NCBI GenBank assembly: GCA_965267485.1
Contig: OZ254080.1
Span: 744,001-808,000, forward strand
From: JANQJA01 sp965267485
GTDB lineage: Bacteria; Pseudomonadota; Gammaproteobacteria; Pseudomonadales; Azotimanducaceae
Length of the DNA: 64,000 nt
Direction of reading: 5' to 3'
Shown here: positions 23,792 to 32,612 of the stretch, piece after piece
How the letters are laid out: each line of letters starts with the position of its first letter
How positions within the stretch are numbered: position 1 is the stretch's first letter
Notes under the pieces: model-generated
What the model was told of the DNA's origin: nothing
The model's input: only the letters and a program-made list of their open reading frames with translations
Database searches by the model: none
Translations under genes and position numbers: made by a program

Positions 23792-26700
23792 TGCACCTGA
23801 CCGGTCGGTTGGTCGCGCTGACGCTTGAGGGGCTCGTACTCCTCGCGCTCATCGCGGGCGCGGCCTATGTCAGCATCGGGCGAATCCTGGTGTCGAGCAT
23901 CGACTCCTTCGAGTCGCAGATCGAGGCGCGTGCCACGGCGGCACTCAACGTGCCGGTCAGCTTTGATCGTATCGAGGGCAGTTGGGAGTACTTCGACCCG
24001 ACGCTGACGCTCGAGGGCGTTCGGCTGGGTGATGGCCTGACGCTCGGGCGCCTGTCGGCGCGCGTCAACACGCTGGCCTCCACCCTGGAGCGTGGCGTCG
24101 TCATCAGCGAACTGACCATCGACGGTATCGATCTTGACGTCGTACAGCTCGAGGACGGCCGCTGGCAGGTCGTTGGACTGCCGCTCGGAGAAGGTAACGG
24201 CATTGATCCGGCGCCGTTGCTGCGCTCTATCCCGCACCTCGATCGCGTCGTTGTCAGCGGGGTCGACGTCGGTGTCAGTGGCCAGCTGCGCCAGTACCGC
24301 CTGCGAAACCAGCCGGGAACGGCGCTGGAACTGGTTGTCGATGATGATCACCGGCGCCTGTCGATGCCGCTCTCGTTCGAGGATCAGGAAGCCGGCAACA
24401 ACGAATTTGAACTGGTCGGCCGGTACCGTGGGGATCCCCGTGACCTCGAGACTTTCTTTGCCGACCTCTACCTTCATCTGCCCTTGCTCGAACTGTCGGA
24501 TTTCGTGCCGCTCGGCGGCGACCGCCTGGCGGCGAGCGAACTCACGCTGCGAGGTGACTTCTGGCTGCAGTGTGCTGATGGCCGCTGGGAGTTTCGTGCA
24601 CTGCCGGTTGTTGAAAGGCTGGTCATGCGGCGTGATGGCCAGAACGTCGAGGTTGCGCGAAACCTGACCGGTACCCTGGCTGCCCAGGGCAGGCCTTTTG
24701 ATCAGTTGCAGGTGCAGGCGACAAAGCTCTCCGGACGTATCCTCGAAACGGCGATCGAGTTTGAGGATGTCGTGCTGGCGATTGAGCGTCCCGACTCGGG
24801 CGTGAACCTGGCGGCGCAGCTTGCGGGACTTGATGTCGGAACGACCGTCAGGCTCGGCCGGGAACTGGGCTCGCGGCTGGGCATCGTAACGCCGGATCTC
24901 GAGGAGGCGTTGCTGGCACTGAACCCGCGTGGCCGGCTCGATGCCCTCCACATCACGGCGGCACTTCAAGAAGATCAGACGGACTTTCGGATGGCGGCCG
25001 GGCTGAACGGGGTCTCGGTGGATTCCCACCGCAAATCACCCGTCGTCGAAGCACTGGATGGGTTACTCGTCGTCCATCCGGGCGGCGGCTACGTCGATAT
25101 TGCCGACGATGATTTCGGGATTGGCTTCCCCGGCGCCTACGACAACGTCTGGCGATTCGACAAAGGGGCGGGGCGGCTCACGTTCGACCTGACAGCAGGC
25201 TATCCCAGAATTGCCTCGTCGCTGCTCCAGGTCGCCGATGGTGAGATGACTGCGAGCGGGCGCATCCAGATCAGCCTGCCGGAACCAAGGATCGACCGCA
25301 CCTGGGGACTCGAACTCGGCGTACTGAACGCTGATCTGCCGGATGCCGATCGGTTTGTGCCGAACACGGTGGATGCGGGCCTGCGTGCCTGGCTGAAGCG
25401 CAGCATCACTCGCGGCCATTCTGATCGTGCCGGCATGGTGTTTCACGGCACGCTTGATCAGGTCGCACCGGATGGCTCAAAGACCTTTGGCTTGTTCTTT
25501 GACGTGCGTAACACGACGCTCGCCTACGATGCGGCCTGGCCGGCCGTCGAAGATCTCGATGCCGTGATCAGCGTCTCGAACCGTGGCGTCTTTGCCGCAG
25601 ATGCCACCGGCACACTGCTCGATTCCGGTTTCGTCGCCAGCGTGGCTGTACCGATGGGCCGCGGGCGTCCGCCGGACGCGATCGTCATCAATGGTGACGT
25701 CAAAGGTGAACTGTCTGACGGTTTGCGTGTGCTTCAGGAAACACCACTGCTGCAGCAGACCGGGCGTCTGGCTGAACAGTGGGTGGCTGACGGCCACTAT
25801 TCCGGCACGGTCAGCCTCAACGTACCGATCGGCCGTCGTGAAGGTGAAGCCGTGGATGCTGACGTCATGGTCGCGCTTGAAGGCAATTCCATCTTCATGG
25901 GCGATATCGATCTGCCAGTGGAAGACGTGACGTCACACATCAGCTATGCGACCGCGACAGGGCTGCGATCCCCGTCGTTCACGGCCACGGTATTCGGGGA
26001 GCCGGTGAGCGGTGAAATATCGAGTGAGGCCGATGGCCTGGGCGGTGCCGTTCGGCTCTATTTGCGCGGAATGGCCAGCATGGATGATCTGAGAAACTGG
26101 TCTGGCCAGCGCATCCTCCGTGCGGCCGAAGGGGACTTCGACTACTTCGCGGTACTGCACGTGCCGTACGGCGACCGGGCGAAGGATCTCACCTACATCG
26201 AGGCGACGTCGACGCTGGAAGGCGTCGCCGTCGATCTGCCGCCACCGATGGGAAAAACCGCTGAGGGCAGGCGGGCGTTTGTGTATCGGCAGTCGTTCCT
26301 GAACGATGGTTTTCGGGTCGATCTTCGCCTTGATGAGGAGGTACGCGCCTCACTGAAGACGGTCGCGGGCGAAATCGTCGGCGGGCAGATTCACTTCGGG
26401 GCGGGACAACTGGGCGCGGTCGCCTATGACGATCTCGATGTCTCGGGCGAACTCGCCTTCGTCGACTACGATCGATGGGAAGCCGCCACCAACTATCTGC
26501 TGCCCGAGAGCGGTGAGGCGGTCGAAATGGCGGGAACCCTCGATGCGATTGAAGTCGACATCGACCGCTTGCTGGCGTTCAACGTCGAACTCGACAATGT
26601 GGCGACGCGCATCACACGTGACCCTGGCGTCTGGCATGTCGGACTGACGAACGACATGCTCGACGGACGCATCAGCGTGCCGGATATCAATGATCCGATC

Positions 26701-27711
26701 CGGATTGGTCTCGAATACCTCCGCCTGCCGGAAGATGCTGAGGAAGACGGTGAGGACCCGCTCGCCGATATCGATCCCACGGAACTGGTTGCGATCGACT
26801 TCAGCACAGAAGAACTCAAGGTGGGCGAGGAGGATTACGGTCGCTGGTCGTTCCTGTTCCGCCCGCACAGCGAGGGCGCCACCCTGTCGAATATCGAAGC
26901 GAATGTTCGCGGATTGATGCTCTCGCCGGACGACGCGGTCGTCGAATGGTCGACCTCAGGCGAGTCGCCCTCCAGCCACTTCACCGGCGGCGTCCTGATC
27001 CCTGACCTCGCCAGTGCCTTTCGGCAGTGGGGATTTGCCTCCAGCGTCGAGGGCAAGGACCTCAAGCTTGCGGCCGACCTCGACTGGGGCGGCTCGCCCG
27101 CCATGATCGACCTCTATCGCGTGGAGGGCGGTGTGGAGATTCTCGAGGGGAGTGGGCGCTTCGTCCAGGCCGAATCCGGTACCGGTGCGCTGCGACTGCT
27201 TGGCATCTTCGATTTCGCATCGCTTGCCCGGCGATTCCGTTTCGACTTCTCGGATGTCGTCAACAGCGGGCTCACGTTCAGCGAACTGTACGGCAAGGTT
27301 CGCCTTGATCAAGGGACGCTGACCGTCGTCGACCCCATTTTCATCGTCGGTTCGGGCAGCCGGTTCAAGATCGGTGGGACCGTCGACCTCTATACCAACG
27401 CGCTCGACAACGACATGATCGTCACTCTGCCGGTCAGCCGGAACCTGCCGTGGTATGCGGCTTACTCGGCGATTGTCACCGGGCCGCTGGTCGGCGCCGG
27501 TGTATGGCTGGCCAACAAGATCTTCGAGAACCAGATCGACCAGATGAGCAGCGCCAAGTACCGGATCGAAGGAACCATCGACAAGCCGGTGATCGAATTC
27601 GTTTCAATCTTTGATGATTCGGTTCGTGAATCGCCGGACGAGACGAGCGAGGCGCCGAACCCGTCGCAGGAGACGACGTCAGTCACGCAACAGGAAAACA
27701 ACGGGAGCTGA
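23791..27711 (+). CDS. yhdP: YhdP family AsmA-like phospholipid-transfer protein
   Basis: YhdP is a very long AsmA/TamB-type protein thought to bridge the inner and outer membranes and carry phospholipids through a beta-groove. This one has 1306 residues: one N-terminal membrane anchor at about 10-30, then repeating beta-strand modules to the end, with an AsmA-like C-terminal domain (about 1180-1270, GSGSRFKIGGTVDLYTNALD). ATG 23791 follows GGAGG at six bases. The alternative TTG at 23788 is less likely. It is co-transcribed with rng and with the nitrilase-family gene. Confidence 0.93.
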   Translation: MHLTGRLVALTLEGLVLLALIAGAAYVSIGRILVSSIDSFESQIEARATAALNVPVSFDRIEGSWEYFDPTLTLEGVRLGDGLTLGRLSARVNTLASTLERGVVISELTIDGIDLDVVQLEDGRWQVVGLPLGEGNGIDPAPLLRSIPHLDRVVVSGVDVGVSGQLRQYRLRNQPGTALELVVDDDHRRLSMPLSFEDQEAGNNEFELVGRYRGDPRDLETFFADLYLHLPLLELSDFVPLGGDRLAASELTLRGDFWLQCADGRWEFRALPVVERLVMRRDGQNVEVARNLTGTLAAQGRPFDQLQVQATKLSGRILETAIEFEDVVLAIERPDSGVNLAAQLAGLDVGTTVRLGRELGSRLGIVTPDLEEALLALNPRGRLDALHITAALQEDQTDFRMAAGLNGVSVDSHRKSPVVEALDGLLVVHPGGGYVDIADDDFGIGFPGAYDNVWRFDKGAGRLTFDLTAGYPRIASSLLQVADGEMTASGRIQISLPEPRIDRTWGLELGVLNADLPDADRFVPNTVDAGLRAWLKRSITRGHSDRAGMVFHGTLDQVAPDGSKTFGLFFDVRNTTLAYDAAWPAVEDLDAVISVSNRGVFAADATGTLLDSGFVASVAVPMGRGRPPDAIVINGDVKGELSDGLRVLQETPLLQQTGRLAEQWVADGHYSGTVSLNVPIGRREGEAVDADVMVALEGNSIFMGDIDLPVEDVTSHISYATATGLRSPSFTATVFGEPVSGEISSEADGLGGAVRLYLRGMASMDDLRNWSGQRILRAAEGDFDYFAVLHVPYGDRAKDLTYIEATSTLEGVAVDLPPPMGKTAEGRRAFVYRQSFLNDGFRVDLRLDEEVRASLKTVAGEIVGGQIHFGAGQLGAVAYDDLDVSGELAFVDYDRWEAATNYLLPESGEAVEMAGTLDAIEVDIDRLLAFNVELDNVATRITRDPGVWHVGLTNDMLDGRISVPDINDPIRIGLEYLRLPEDAEEDGEDPLADIDPTELVAIDFSTEELKVGEEDYGRWSFLFRPHSEGATLSNIEANVRGLMLSPDDAVVEWSTSGESPSSHFTGGVLIPDLASAFRQWGFASSVEGKDLKLAADLDWGGSPAMIDLYRVEGGVEILEGSGRFVQAESGTGALRLLGIFDFASLARRFRFDFSDVVNSGLTFSELYGKVRLDQGTLTVVDPIFIVGSGSRFKIGGTVDLYTNALDNDMIVTLPVSRNLPWYAAYSAIVTGPLVGAGVWLANKIFENQIDQMSSAKYRIEGTIDKPVIEFVSIFDDSVRESPDETSEAPNPSQETTSVTQQENNGS

Positions 27712-27714
27712 ATG

Positions 27715-28563
27715 ATGCCTCGAATTGCCGTCGTCCAGACCGTCAGCAGCTGCGAGTGGTCGAGGAATGCTGCGCCTGTCGAGTCACTGATTCGTGCTGC
27801 CGCCGACACCGGGGCCGAAGCGGTGTTTCTTCCCGAGAACTTTGGCGCCCTTGCGGCGAGGAGTCCACGCGAGATCGGTGATGGTGAAGTGTCGGCGGAG
27901 GGCACGATTCGCGGATTCATCGGCCGGCTCGCCCGGGAACTCGAATGCTGGATCTTCGCCGGAACCATGCCCTGCAGCGTACGTCCGGATGGTGAGCCGG
28001 TCGCAGGTGAACGGGTTCGCGCCGCCTCCTTCGTCGTTGATTCAGTCGGGCAGGAGCGGGCGCGCTACGACAAGATCCACATGTTCGATGTCGACGTTGC
28101 CGACAGCCATCGTCACTATCTGGAGTCTGCGACTTTCGAGCCGGGCGATGGGATTGTCACGGTCGACAGCCCGGTGGGCCGCGTCGGCCTGTCAGTGTGC
28201 TACGACATTCGCTTCCCTGAACTGTATCGCGAACTCTTCTATCGCGGCGCGGAGGTTCTCTCGATTCCCTCGGCGTTCACCCGCCCGACGGGAGAGGCGC
28301 ACTTCGAGGTGCTGATGCGCGCCCGCGCCATCGAATGTTTTTCATTCACCATCGCCGCGTGTCAGGGTGGTGTGCATGACTCAGGGCGTGAAACCTGGGG
28401 GCGCAGCATGATCGTTGATCCCTGGGGCGAGATCCTTGTCAGCGCGGTTGAAGGCGAGGATGTGATTGTCGCCGACATTGATCTCGCGCAGGTAGCCGAA
28501 GCGCGGCGCAACATGCCGGTGCTCGAGCAGCGAAGAATCTTCGACGGCAAGGTCAGGTCGTAG
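27715..28563 (+). CDS. Carbon-nitrogen hydrolase (Nit/omega-amidase-like)
   Basis: This is a 282-residue nitrilase-superfamily amidase with the Glu-Lys-Cys triad E41 (FLPENFG), K120 (RYDKIHMFDV) and C162 (SVCYDIRFPEL). The sequence around the Cys and the HMFDVDV loop match the Nit1/Nit2 branch. Members of that branch repair deaminated glutathione or hydrolyse omega-amides. ATG 27715 is seven bases from GGGAG and is preferred over 27712. It is typically found between yhdP and tldD. Here tldD is absent and a convergent darP overlaps the last ten bases. Confidence 0.92.
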   Translation: MPRIAVVQTVSSCEWSRNAAPVESLIRAAADTGAEAVFLPENFGALAARSPREIGDGEVSAEGTIRGFIGRLARELECWIFAGTMPCSVRPDGEPVAGERVRAASFVVDSVGQERARYDKIHMFDVDVADSHRHYLESATFEPGDGIVTVDSPVGRVGLSVCYDIRFPELYRELFYRGAEVLSIPSAFTRPTGEAHFEVLMRARAIECFSFTIAACQGGVHDSGRETWGRSMIVDPWGEILVSAVEGEDVIVADIDLAQVAEARRNMPVLEQRRIFDGKVRS

Positions 28564-29080
28564 CGGAGCCCTGTTCGACGAGTTGCCTGAGGTACTGGAA
28601 CAGCTTGCGATAGTTCGTCGGCGGTACTGACTGACCGGAGGCTCTGAGTTTCTCCTCGTCTGCGGCCTTTCTCGTCAGCTGGCGCAGATGCTGACGATCG
28701 ACCGCGGGACATGCTGCGGCAATCTCATCGAGCACGTCACGATCGCCGGCGACAAGCCGGTCTCGCCACTGTTCCAGCCTGTGGAACGCCTGTGCATGCG
28801 CGCGTGATCCGGCGTCGAGTCTGTCGAGGATCGCCTGCACCTCTGCTGCGAGCGCGTCATCCCGCAGGAGTTTGCCGATGAACTGGACCTGGCGTTTGCG
28901 GGCACTGCCACGATGAATCTGCCTGAGCTGAGCGACGGCATCGATGAGCCTGGGCTCCGAAAGCTTCTCGAGTTGGTCCTGGGGCACGTCAGCAAGCCGT
29001 GCGCCGAGATCCTTCAGCGCATCGAGCTCCCGTTTGCGCTGGGTTTTGGATGGGCGGTCGTCATCGAAATCATCAGGCAT
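28553..29080 (-). CDS. darP: Ribosome biogenesis factor DarP (DUF615)
   Basis: DarP (YjgA) helps late assembly of the 50S subunit near the peptidyl-transferase centre. The 175 residues are highly charged and helical, with the family features PSKTQRKRELDALKDLG near the N-terminus, RQIHRGSARKRQVQFIGKLL and a Glu/Ala-rich C-terminal helix ending in FQYLRQLV. ATG 29080 matches family starts. An in-frame TTG at 29101 would add seven residues. It overlaps the end of mgtE by eight bases, so it is probably read from the mgtE transcript. Confidence 0.93.
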   Translation of the reverse strand: MPDDFDDDRPSKTQRKRELDALKDLGARLADVPQDQLEKLSEPRLIDAVAQLRQIHRGSARKRQVQFIGKLLRDDALAAEVQAILDRLDAGSRAHAQAFHRLEQWRDRLVAGDRDVLDEIAAACPAVDRQHLRQLTRKAADEEKLRASGQSVPPTNYRKLFQYLRQLVEQGSATT

Positions 29081-30428
29081 AGAAGAGCGTCGCAAGGCCA
29101 AGGAAGGACATAAAACCGACGACGTCGGTAATCGTGGTCAGTACCACGGTACCGGCAATCGCAGGGTCGATCTTCATCGACTTGAGCAGTGAGGGCAACA
29201 GGGCACCGGAAAGCGCTGCCGTCACCATATTGATCACGAGCGCCGTGGCGATGATTGCCCCCAGCCAGATGTCATTGAAGACAATAGCCGCCGCAGCCGC
29301 GACCAGCAGCGCCCAGATCACGCCGTTGATGGCGCCGACAGCGAGCTCACGGTTGACGAGCCAGCGACGGTTGCCCTCGAAGAGATCGCCCTGCGCCATT
29401 GCCCGAATGACGAGCGTGAGCGTCTGGCTGCCGGCGACACCACCCATGCTCGCGACAATCGGCATCAGGACAGCGAGTGCGACGACCTTGGCGATCGTCT
29501 CCTCGAAGAGGTTGATGACAGCCGCGGCAATGAAGGCCGTCAGCAGGTTTGCGCCGAGCCAGAATGCGCGGCTCCGTGCAGTCGTCAGAATCGGGGCGAA
29601 CGTATCATCGTCTTCCTTCAGGCCGGCCATGCCGAGCAGGGAATGTTCGCCCTCGTCGATGATGACGTCGACGACGTCGTCGATGGTAATGCGACCGACC
29701 AGCTTGCCTTCGTCGTCGACAACCGGCGCGGAGATCCAGTCATACCGCTCGAAGCGCGAGGTGACCTCAGACTCCGGCATATCAACCGGAAGGGCCTCGA
29801 TCTCGGTGTTCATCATCTCCCGGACAGTCATCGACGGGTCCGAGACGAGCAGGGTCGTGAACGGCAATACGCCAAGGAACTCGTTTGCCGAGCTCACGAC
29901 GTAAACGCAATCCGTTGTCGGGGGCAGTTCGGGGTGTCGCCGGAGATAGCGAATGACGACGTCCAGGGTGACACGGGGGCGAACGCTGATGGGGTCGGTA
30001 TCCATCATGCCGCCTGCCGTGTCCTCGGGGTACAGCAGGAGGTTCTCGACGCGATCACGATCGGTCGCATCCATTGATGCGAGGATCGTTTGCGTCATCG
30101 CATCCGGCAGGTGCTGGAGAATGTCGATGACGTCGTCATCGGAGATCTCCTCCAGCATCGCGGCAACCTCTTCTACCGGCTGGTCTCCCAGCAGATCGGC
30201 GATGATTTCGTCATCAATCTGGTGAAGGATATCGCTGCGGTATTCGTCCTCGACGAGGCTCCAGATGACGGCGCGTTCCTTCGGCGGTGACGACCGGAGC
30301 ATCGCCGCAATGTCCGCCGGCTGGAGCATCTCCATGTGGGCCTGCACCTGATTGTGCGTGCCCGACGCCAGCAACTCGGCAAGCCGCTGTTGGGCAGGCT
30401 TCTCCGGCGCTTCGTCGAATTCGCTCAT
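29073..30428 (-). CDS. mgtE: Magnesium transporter MgtE
   Basis: MgtE is a dimeric Mg2+ channel gated by its own cytosolic Mg2+ sensor. The 451 residues have the N-domain of superhelical repeats (about 25-125, with LLGDQPVEEVAAMLEEIS), two CBS domains (about 130-255), the plug helix and five membrane helices (about 280-451), with the conserved PIVASMGGVAGSQT pore region. The start ATG is four bases after the NPr stop, so it extends the PTS-Ntr operon. Confidence 0.96.
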   Translation of the reverse strand: MSEFDEAPEKPAQQRLAELLASGTHNQVQAHMEMLQPADIAAMLRSSPPKERAVIWSLVEDEYRSDILHQIDDEIIADLLGDQPVEEVAAMLEEISDDDVIDILQHLPDAMTQTILASMDATDRDRVENLLLYPEDTAGGMMDTDPISVRPRVTLDVVIRYLRRHPELPPTTDCVYVVSSANEFLGVLPFTTLLVSDPSMTVREMMNTEIEALPVDMPESEVTSRFERYDWISAPVVDDEGKLVGRITIDDVVDVIIDEGEHSLLGMAGLKEDDDTFAPILTTARSRAFWLGANLLTAFIAAAVINLFEETIAKVVALAVLMPIVASMGGVAGSQTLTLVIRAMAQGDLFEGNRRWLVNRELAVGAINGVIWALLVAAAAAIVFNDIWLGAIIATALVINMVTAALSGALLPSLLKSMKIDPAIAGTVVLTTITDVVGFMSFLGLATLFYA

Positions 30429-30432
30429 GGCG

Positions 30433-30702
30433 CTACTCGTCCTCGCCGAACCGATCGGCAATCAGCTCGCTGATCGCAGCAGCCGCGGCCTCCGCTTCCG
30501 GACCTTCGGTCTCGAGCTCGATCTCGGTGCCCTGGCTCGCCTGCAGCATCAGCACTGACATGATGCTCTTGGCGTTGGCGGTCTTGTCGCCGAGGCGGAG
30601 GGTGATCTGGCCGCTGAACTCCTGCGCGACCTGCACGAGCTTTGACGCGGCTCTCGCATGGAGGCCGAGTCGATTCCTGATGAGACAGGTTCGAAGCGTC
30701 AC
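30433..30702 (-). CDS. ptsO: Phosphocarrier NPr of the nitrogen-related PTS
   Basis: NPr passes phosphate from PtsP to PtsN (EIIA-Ntr). The 89 residues are of the HPr fold, with the phospho-acceptor H15 in LGLHARAASK and the conserved Ser region AKSIMSVLML. The acidic tail EDE and the operon position after rapZ point to NPr and not the sugar HPr. The start is GTG 30702 with AAGGAAG upstream. Confidence 0.95.
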   Translation of the reverse strand: MTLRTCLIRNRLGLHARAASKLVQVAQEFSGQITLRLGDKTANAKSIMSVLMLQASQGTEIELETEGPEAEAAAAAISELIADRFGEDE

Positions 30703-30727
30703 GCGGCGTCTTCCTTATGCGATTGGG

Positions 30728-31612
30728 TCAGAGATCGAGACTTTCCTGATGAACGGACAGTCTGGCGAGCTCCCGATGTCTTATCTGAACATTTTTCCAT
30801 TCAGGTGAGAAGCGATCGAACAACTGCTGGGCGATATACACGGAGCGGTGCTGGCCGCCTGTGCACCCGATGGCAACGGTCATGTAGCTGCGGTTGTTCG
30901 CTTCGAACGAGGGCAGCCAGTGCTCCAGAAACTGCGCAATGTCGCCGGTCATCTTGCCCACTTCCTCGTGGGATTCGAGAAACTCCGCAACATCGTCGTC
31001 GAGGCCCGTCTGTGATCTCAGGCTCTGAATCCAGTGCGGGTTGGGCAGGCAGCGAACGTCGAACACCAGATCGGCGTCGATGGGTACGCCGCCCTTGAAG
31101 GCGAAGGACTGGAACAGGATCGCGAACTCGTGGCTGGTGCCGGCGACCCGGTGTTTGATCGCGTCACGCAACTCGTGGATCGTGAGCCGGGTTGTATCGA
31201 TCGTGAGGTCGGCAATGCTGGAGATCGGATCCAGCATCTGGCGTTCGAGTTCGATGGATTCCGAGAGTCCGCGTTCAGCTGTCGACAACGGGTGTTTTCG
31301 CCGGGTCTCGCTGAACCGCTTGACCAGGGTCGCATTGCCGGAGTCCAGATAGACGATCTGTATGGCAACGTTATTGCGGTCGATCTGCTCGAGAATCTGC
31401 GGGAACTTTGCCAGATCGTCGGCGAGGTTGCGCGCGTCCACGCTCACCGAGACTTTCTGGTCTCCATGAGCTTCCTCAATGCGCGTGATCAGGGGCGGAA
31501 GCAGGCCGACCGGAAGGTTGTCGATGCAGTAGTAGCCCAGATCCTCGAGTACGTGCAGGGCGGTGCTCTTGCCTGACCCCGATCGTCCGCTGATGATGAC
31601 CAGTGAAATCAT
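30728..31612 (-). CDS. rapZ: RNase adapter RapZ
   Basis: RapZ is an ATP/GTP-binding adapter that, in E. coli, delivers the small RNA GlmZ to RNase E to tune glucosamine-6-phosphate synthesis. The 294 residues show the Walker A SGRSGSGKST at about 8-17, VDARN near 58-62 and the C-terminal sensor domain with CTGGQHRSVYIA. The place between ptsN and NPr is conserved in gammaproteobacteria. GAGGGG precedes the ATG. Confidence 0.97.
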   Translation of the reverse strand: MISLVIISGRSGSGKSTALHVLEDLGYYCIDNLPVGLLPPLITRIEEAHGDQKVSVSVDARNLADDLAKFPQILEQIDRNNVAIQIVYLDSGNATLVKRFSETRRKHPLSTAERGLSESIELERQMLDPISSIADLTIDTTRLTIHELRDAIKHRVAGTSHEFAILFQSFAFKGGVPIDADLVFDVRCLPNPHWIQSLRSQTGLDDDVAEFLESHEEVGKMTGDIAQFLEHWLPSFEANNRSYMTVAIGCTGGQHRSVYIAQQLFDRFSPEWKNVQIRHRELARLSVHQESLDL

Positions 31613-31636
31613 GTGCCCCTCGAAGGTGCCATTGGT

Positions 31637-32107
31637 TCAGGCCGAGCGTGCGTTTCCGATGTCAGCGACGGCCGCAGAGTAGAGTTCCTCGTCGTTCTTC
31701 GCGAGCAGGAGCCGGTCACGGTACTCGCTCGATTCGAAGCGGCCGGCAAGCAGCCCGAGGGCCTTCAGGTGGTCTTCAACCTCGTCAGCCGGGACGAGCA
31801 GCACACACAGGATACGCACCGGTTCGTCATCGTAGGCGTCGAAATCGACGGGCGCATCGAGCCGGAACAGGCTGCCCATGATGCTGTTGCAGTTCTCGAC
31901 GCGGCAGTGGGGAATCGCGATCCCGTGCCCGATGGCGGTGGTACCGATCTTCTCGCGACTGATCAGGCTCTCGAAAATCTTTTCGGCGTCGAGGTCTGTG
32001 CCGGCCTCGGCAATTCGCTGTGCGGCTTCCTCGATGGCTTTTTTCTTGCTGGCGGCAGCGAGAGAACTATAGGTTCGCTCACGGGAGAGAATTGACTCGA
32101 TATCCAC
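31637..32107 (-). CDS. ptsN: PTS-Ntr enzyme IIA component PtsN
   Basis: PtsN (EIIA-Ntr) is the terminal phospho-acceptor of the nitrogen PTS and regulates potassium transport and other targets by its phosphorylation state. The 156 residues include the active site H67 in HGIAIPHCR. An extended -10 (TGTTATACT, box at 32152-32147 on the minus strand) in the gap after hpf could give it an extra promoter. Confidence 0.96.
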   Translation of the reverse strand: MDIESILSRERTYSSLAAASKKKAIEEAAQRIAEAGTDLDAEKIFESLISREKIGTTAIGHGIAIPHCRVENCNSIMGSLFRLDAPVDFDAYDDEPVRILCVLLVPADEVEDHLKALGLLAGRFESSEYRDRLLLAKNDEELYSAAVADIGNARSA

Positions 32108-32182
32108 GCTGTTGACCGGGTACCGCCGGGGATGACTGTGTGGGCAAGTATAACAATGCCGCTCACGCGCGACGAGCGGATT

Positions 32183-32205
32183 GCGCCGGGCGTTGCGCCC
32201 GGCGC
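32183..32205. other. 10-bp GC-rich hairpin between hpf and ptsN
   Basis: GCGCCGGGCG and CGCCCGGCGC form a perfect 10-bp stem with a three-base loop, eight bases after the hpf stop. There is no T-run on either side, so it is unlikely to be an intrinsic terminator. It could shield the 3' end of the rpoN-hpf message or weaken read-through into ptsN. Confidence 0.7.
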
Positions 32206-32212
32206 GGACAGG

Positions 32213-32515
32213 TCAGCGCGCGGCGCGCTTGCGATCCTGCGATTTTTCCTTTTGCTTGATGAGCTGGCGATCGAGTTTGTCGGCCAGCATGTCGATAGCA
32301 GCATACAGATCGTCGGATTCGGCGTCGGCAAACAGCTCGCCACCGGCAATTCTTACCGTCGACTCCGCCTTCTGGCGTTGCTTCTCAACCGTCAGGATCA
32401 CATCGATGTGGGTAATCCGGTCAGAGTGCCGTTCGAGTCGGTCCACCTTGGATTCCACATAGTTGCGGAGAGCATCGGTGACATCGACGTGGTGGCCACT
32501 GATGTTGATCTGCAT
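32213..32515 (-). CDS. hpf: Ribosome hibernation promoting factor (short form)
   Basis: HPF binds the 30S decoding centre and promotes 100S dimers in resting cells. The 100-residue length fits the short form. The fold pattern is clear: INISGHHVDVTDALRNYV, KVDRLERHSDRITHIDVIL and the basic C-terminal tail KEKSQDRKRAAR. It sits downstream of rpoN, as in E. coli. Confidence 0.96.
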   Translation of the reverse strand: MQINISGHHVDVTDALRNYVESKVDRLERHSDRITHIDVILTVEKQRQKAESTVRIAGGELFADAESDDLYAAIDMLADKLDRQLIKQKEKSQDRKRAAR

Positions 32516-32612
32516 AGCACGTACTCCTCATAGGTTTGCCTCCCCAATATAAACCCGGGGGTTACCATTTTCGACCGTGGCGGCGTCGAATTGTTTCGGG
32601 GGCCGGGGGACT

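Noticed and set aside
32183..32205. Rho-independent terminator after hpf
   Set aside because: The stem is perfect but no T-tract follows on the transcribed strand.
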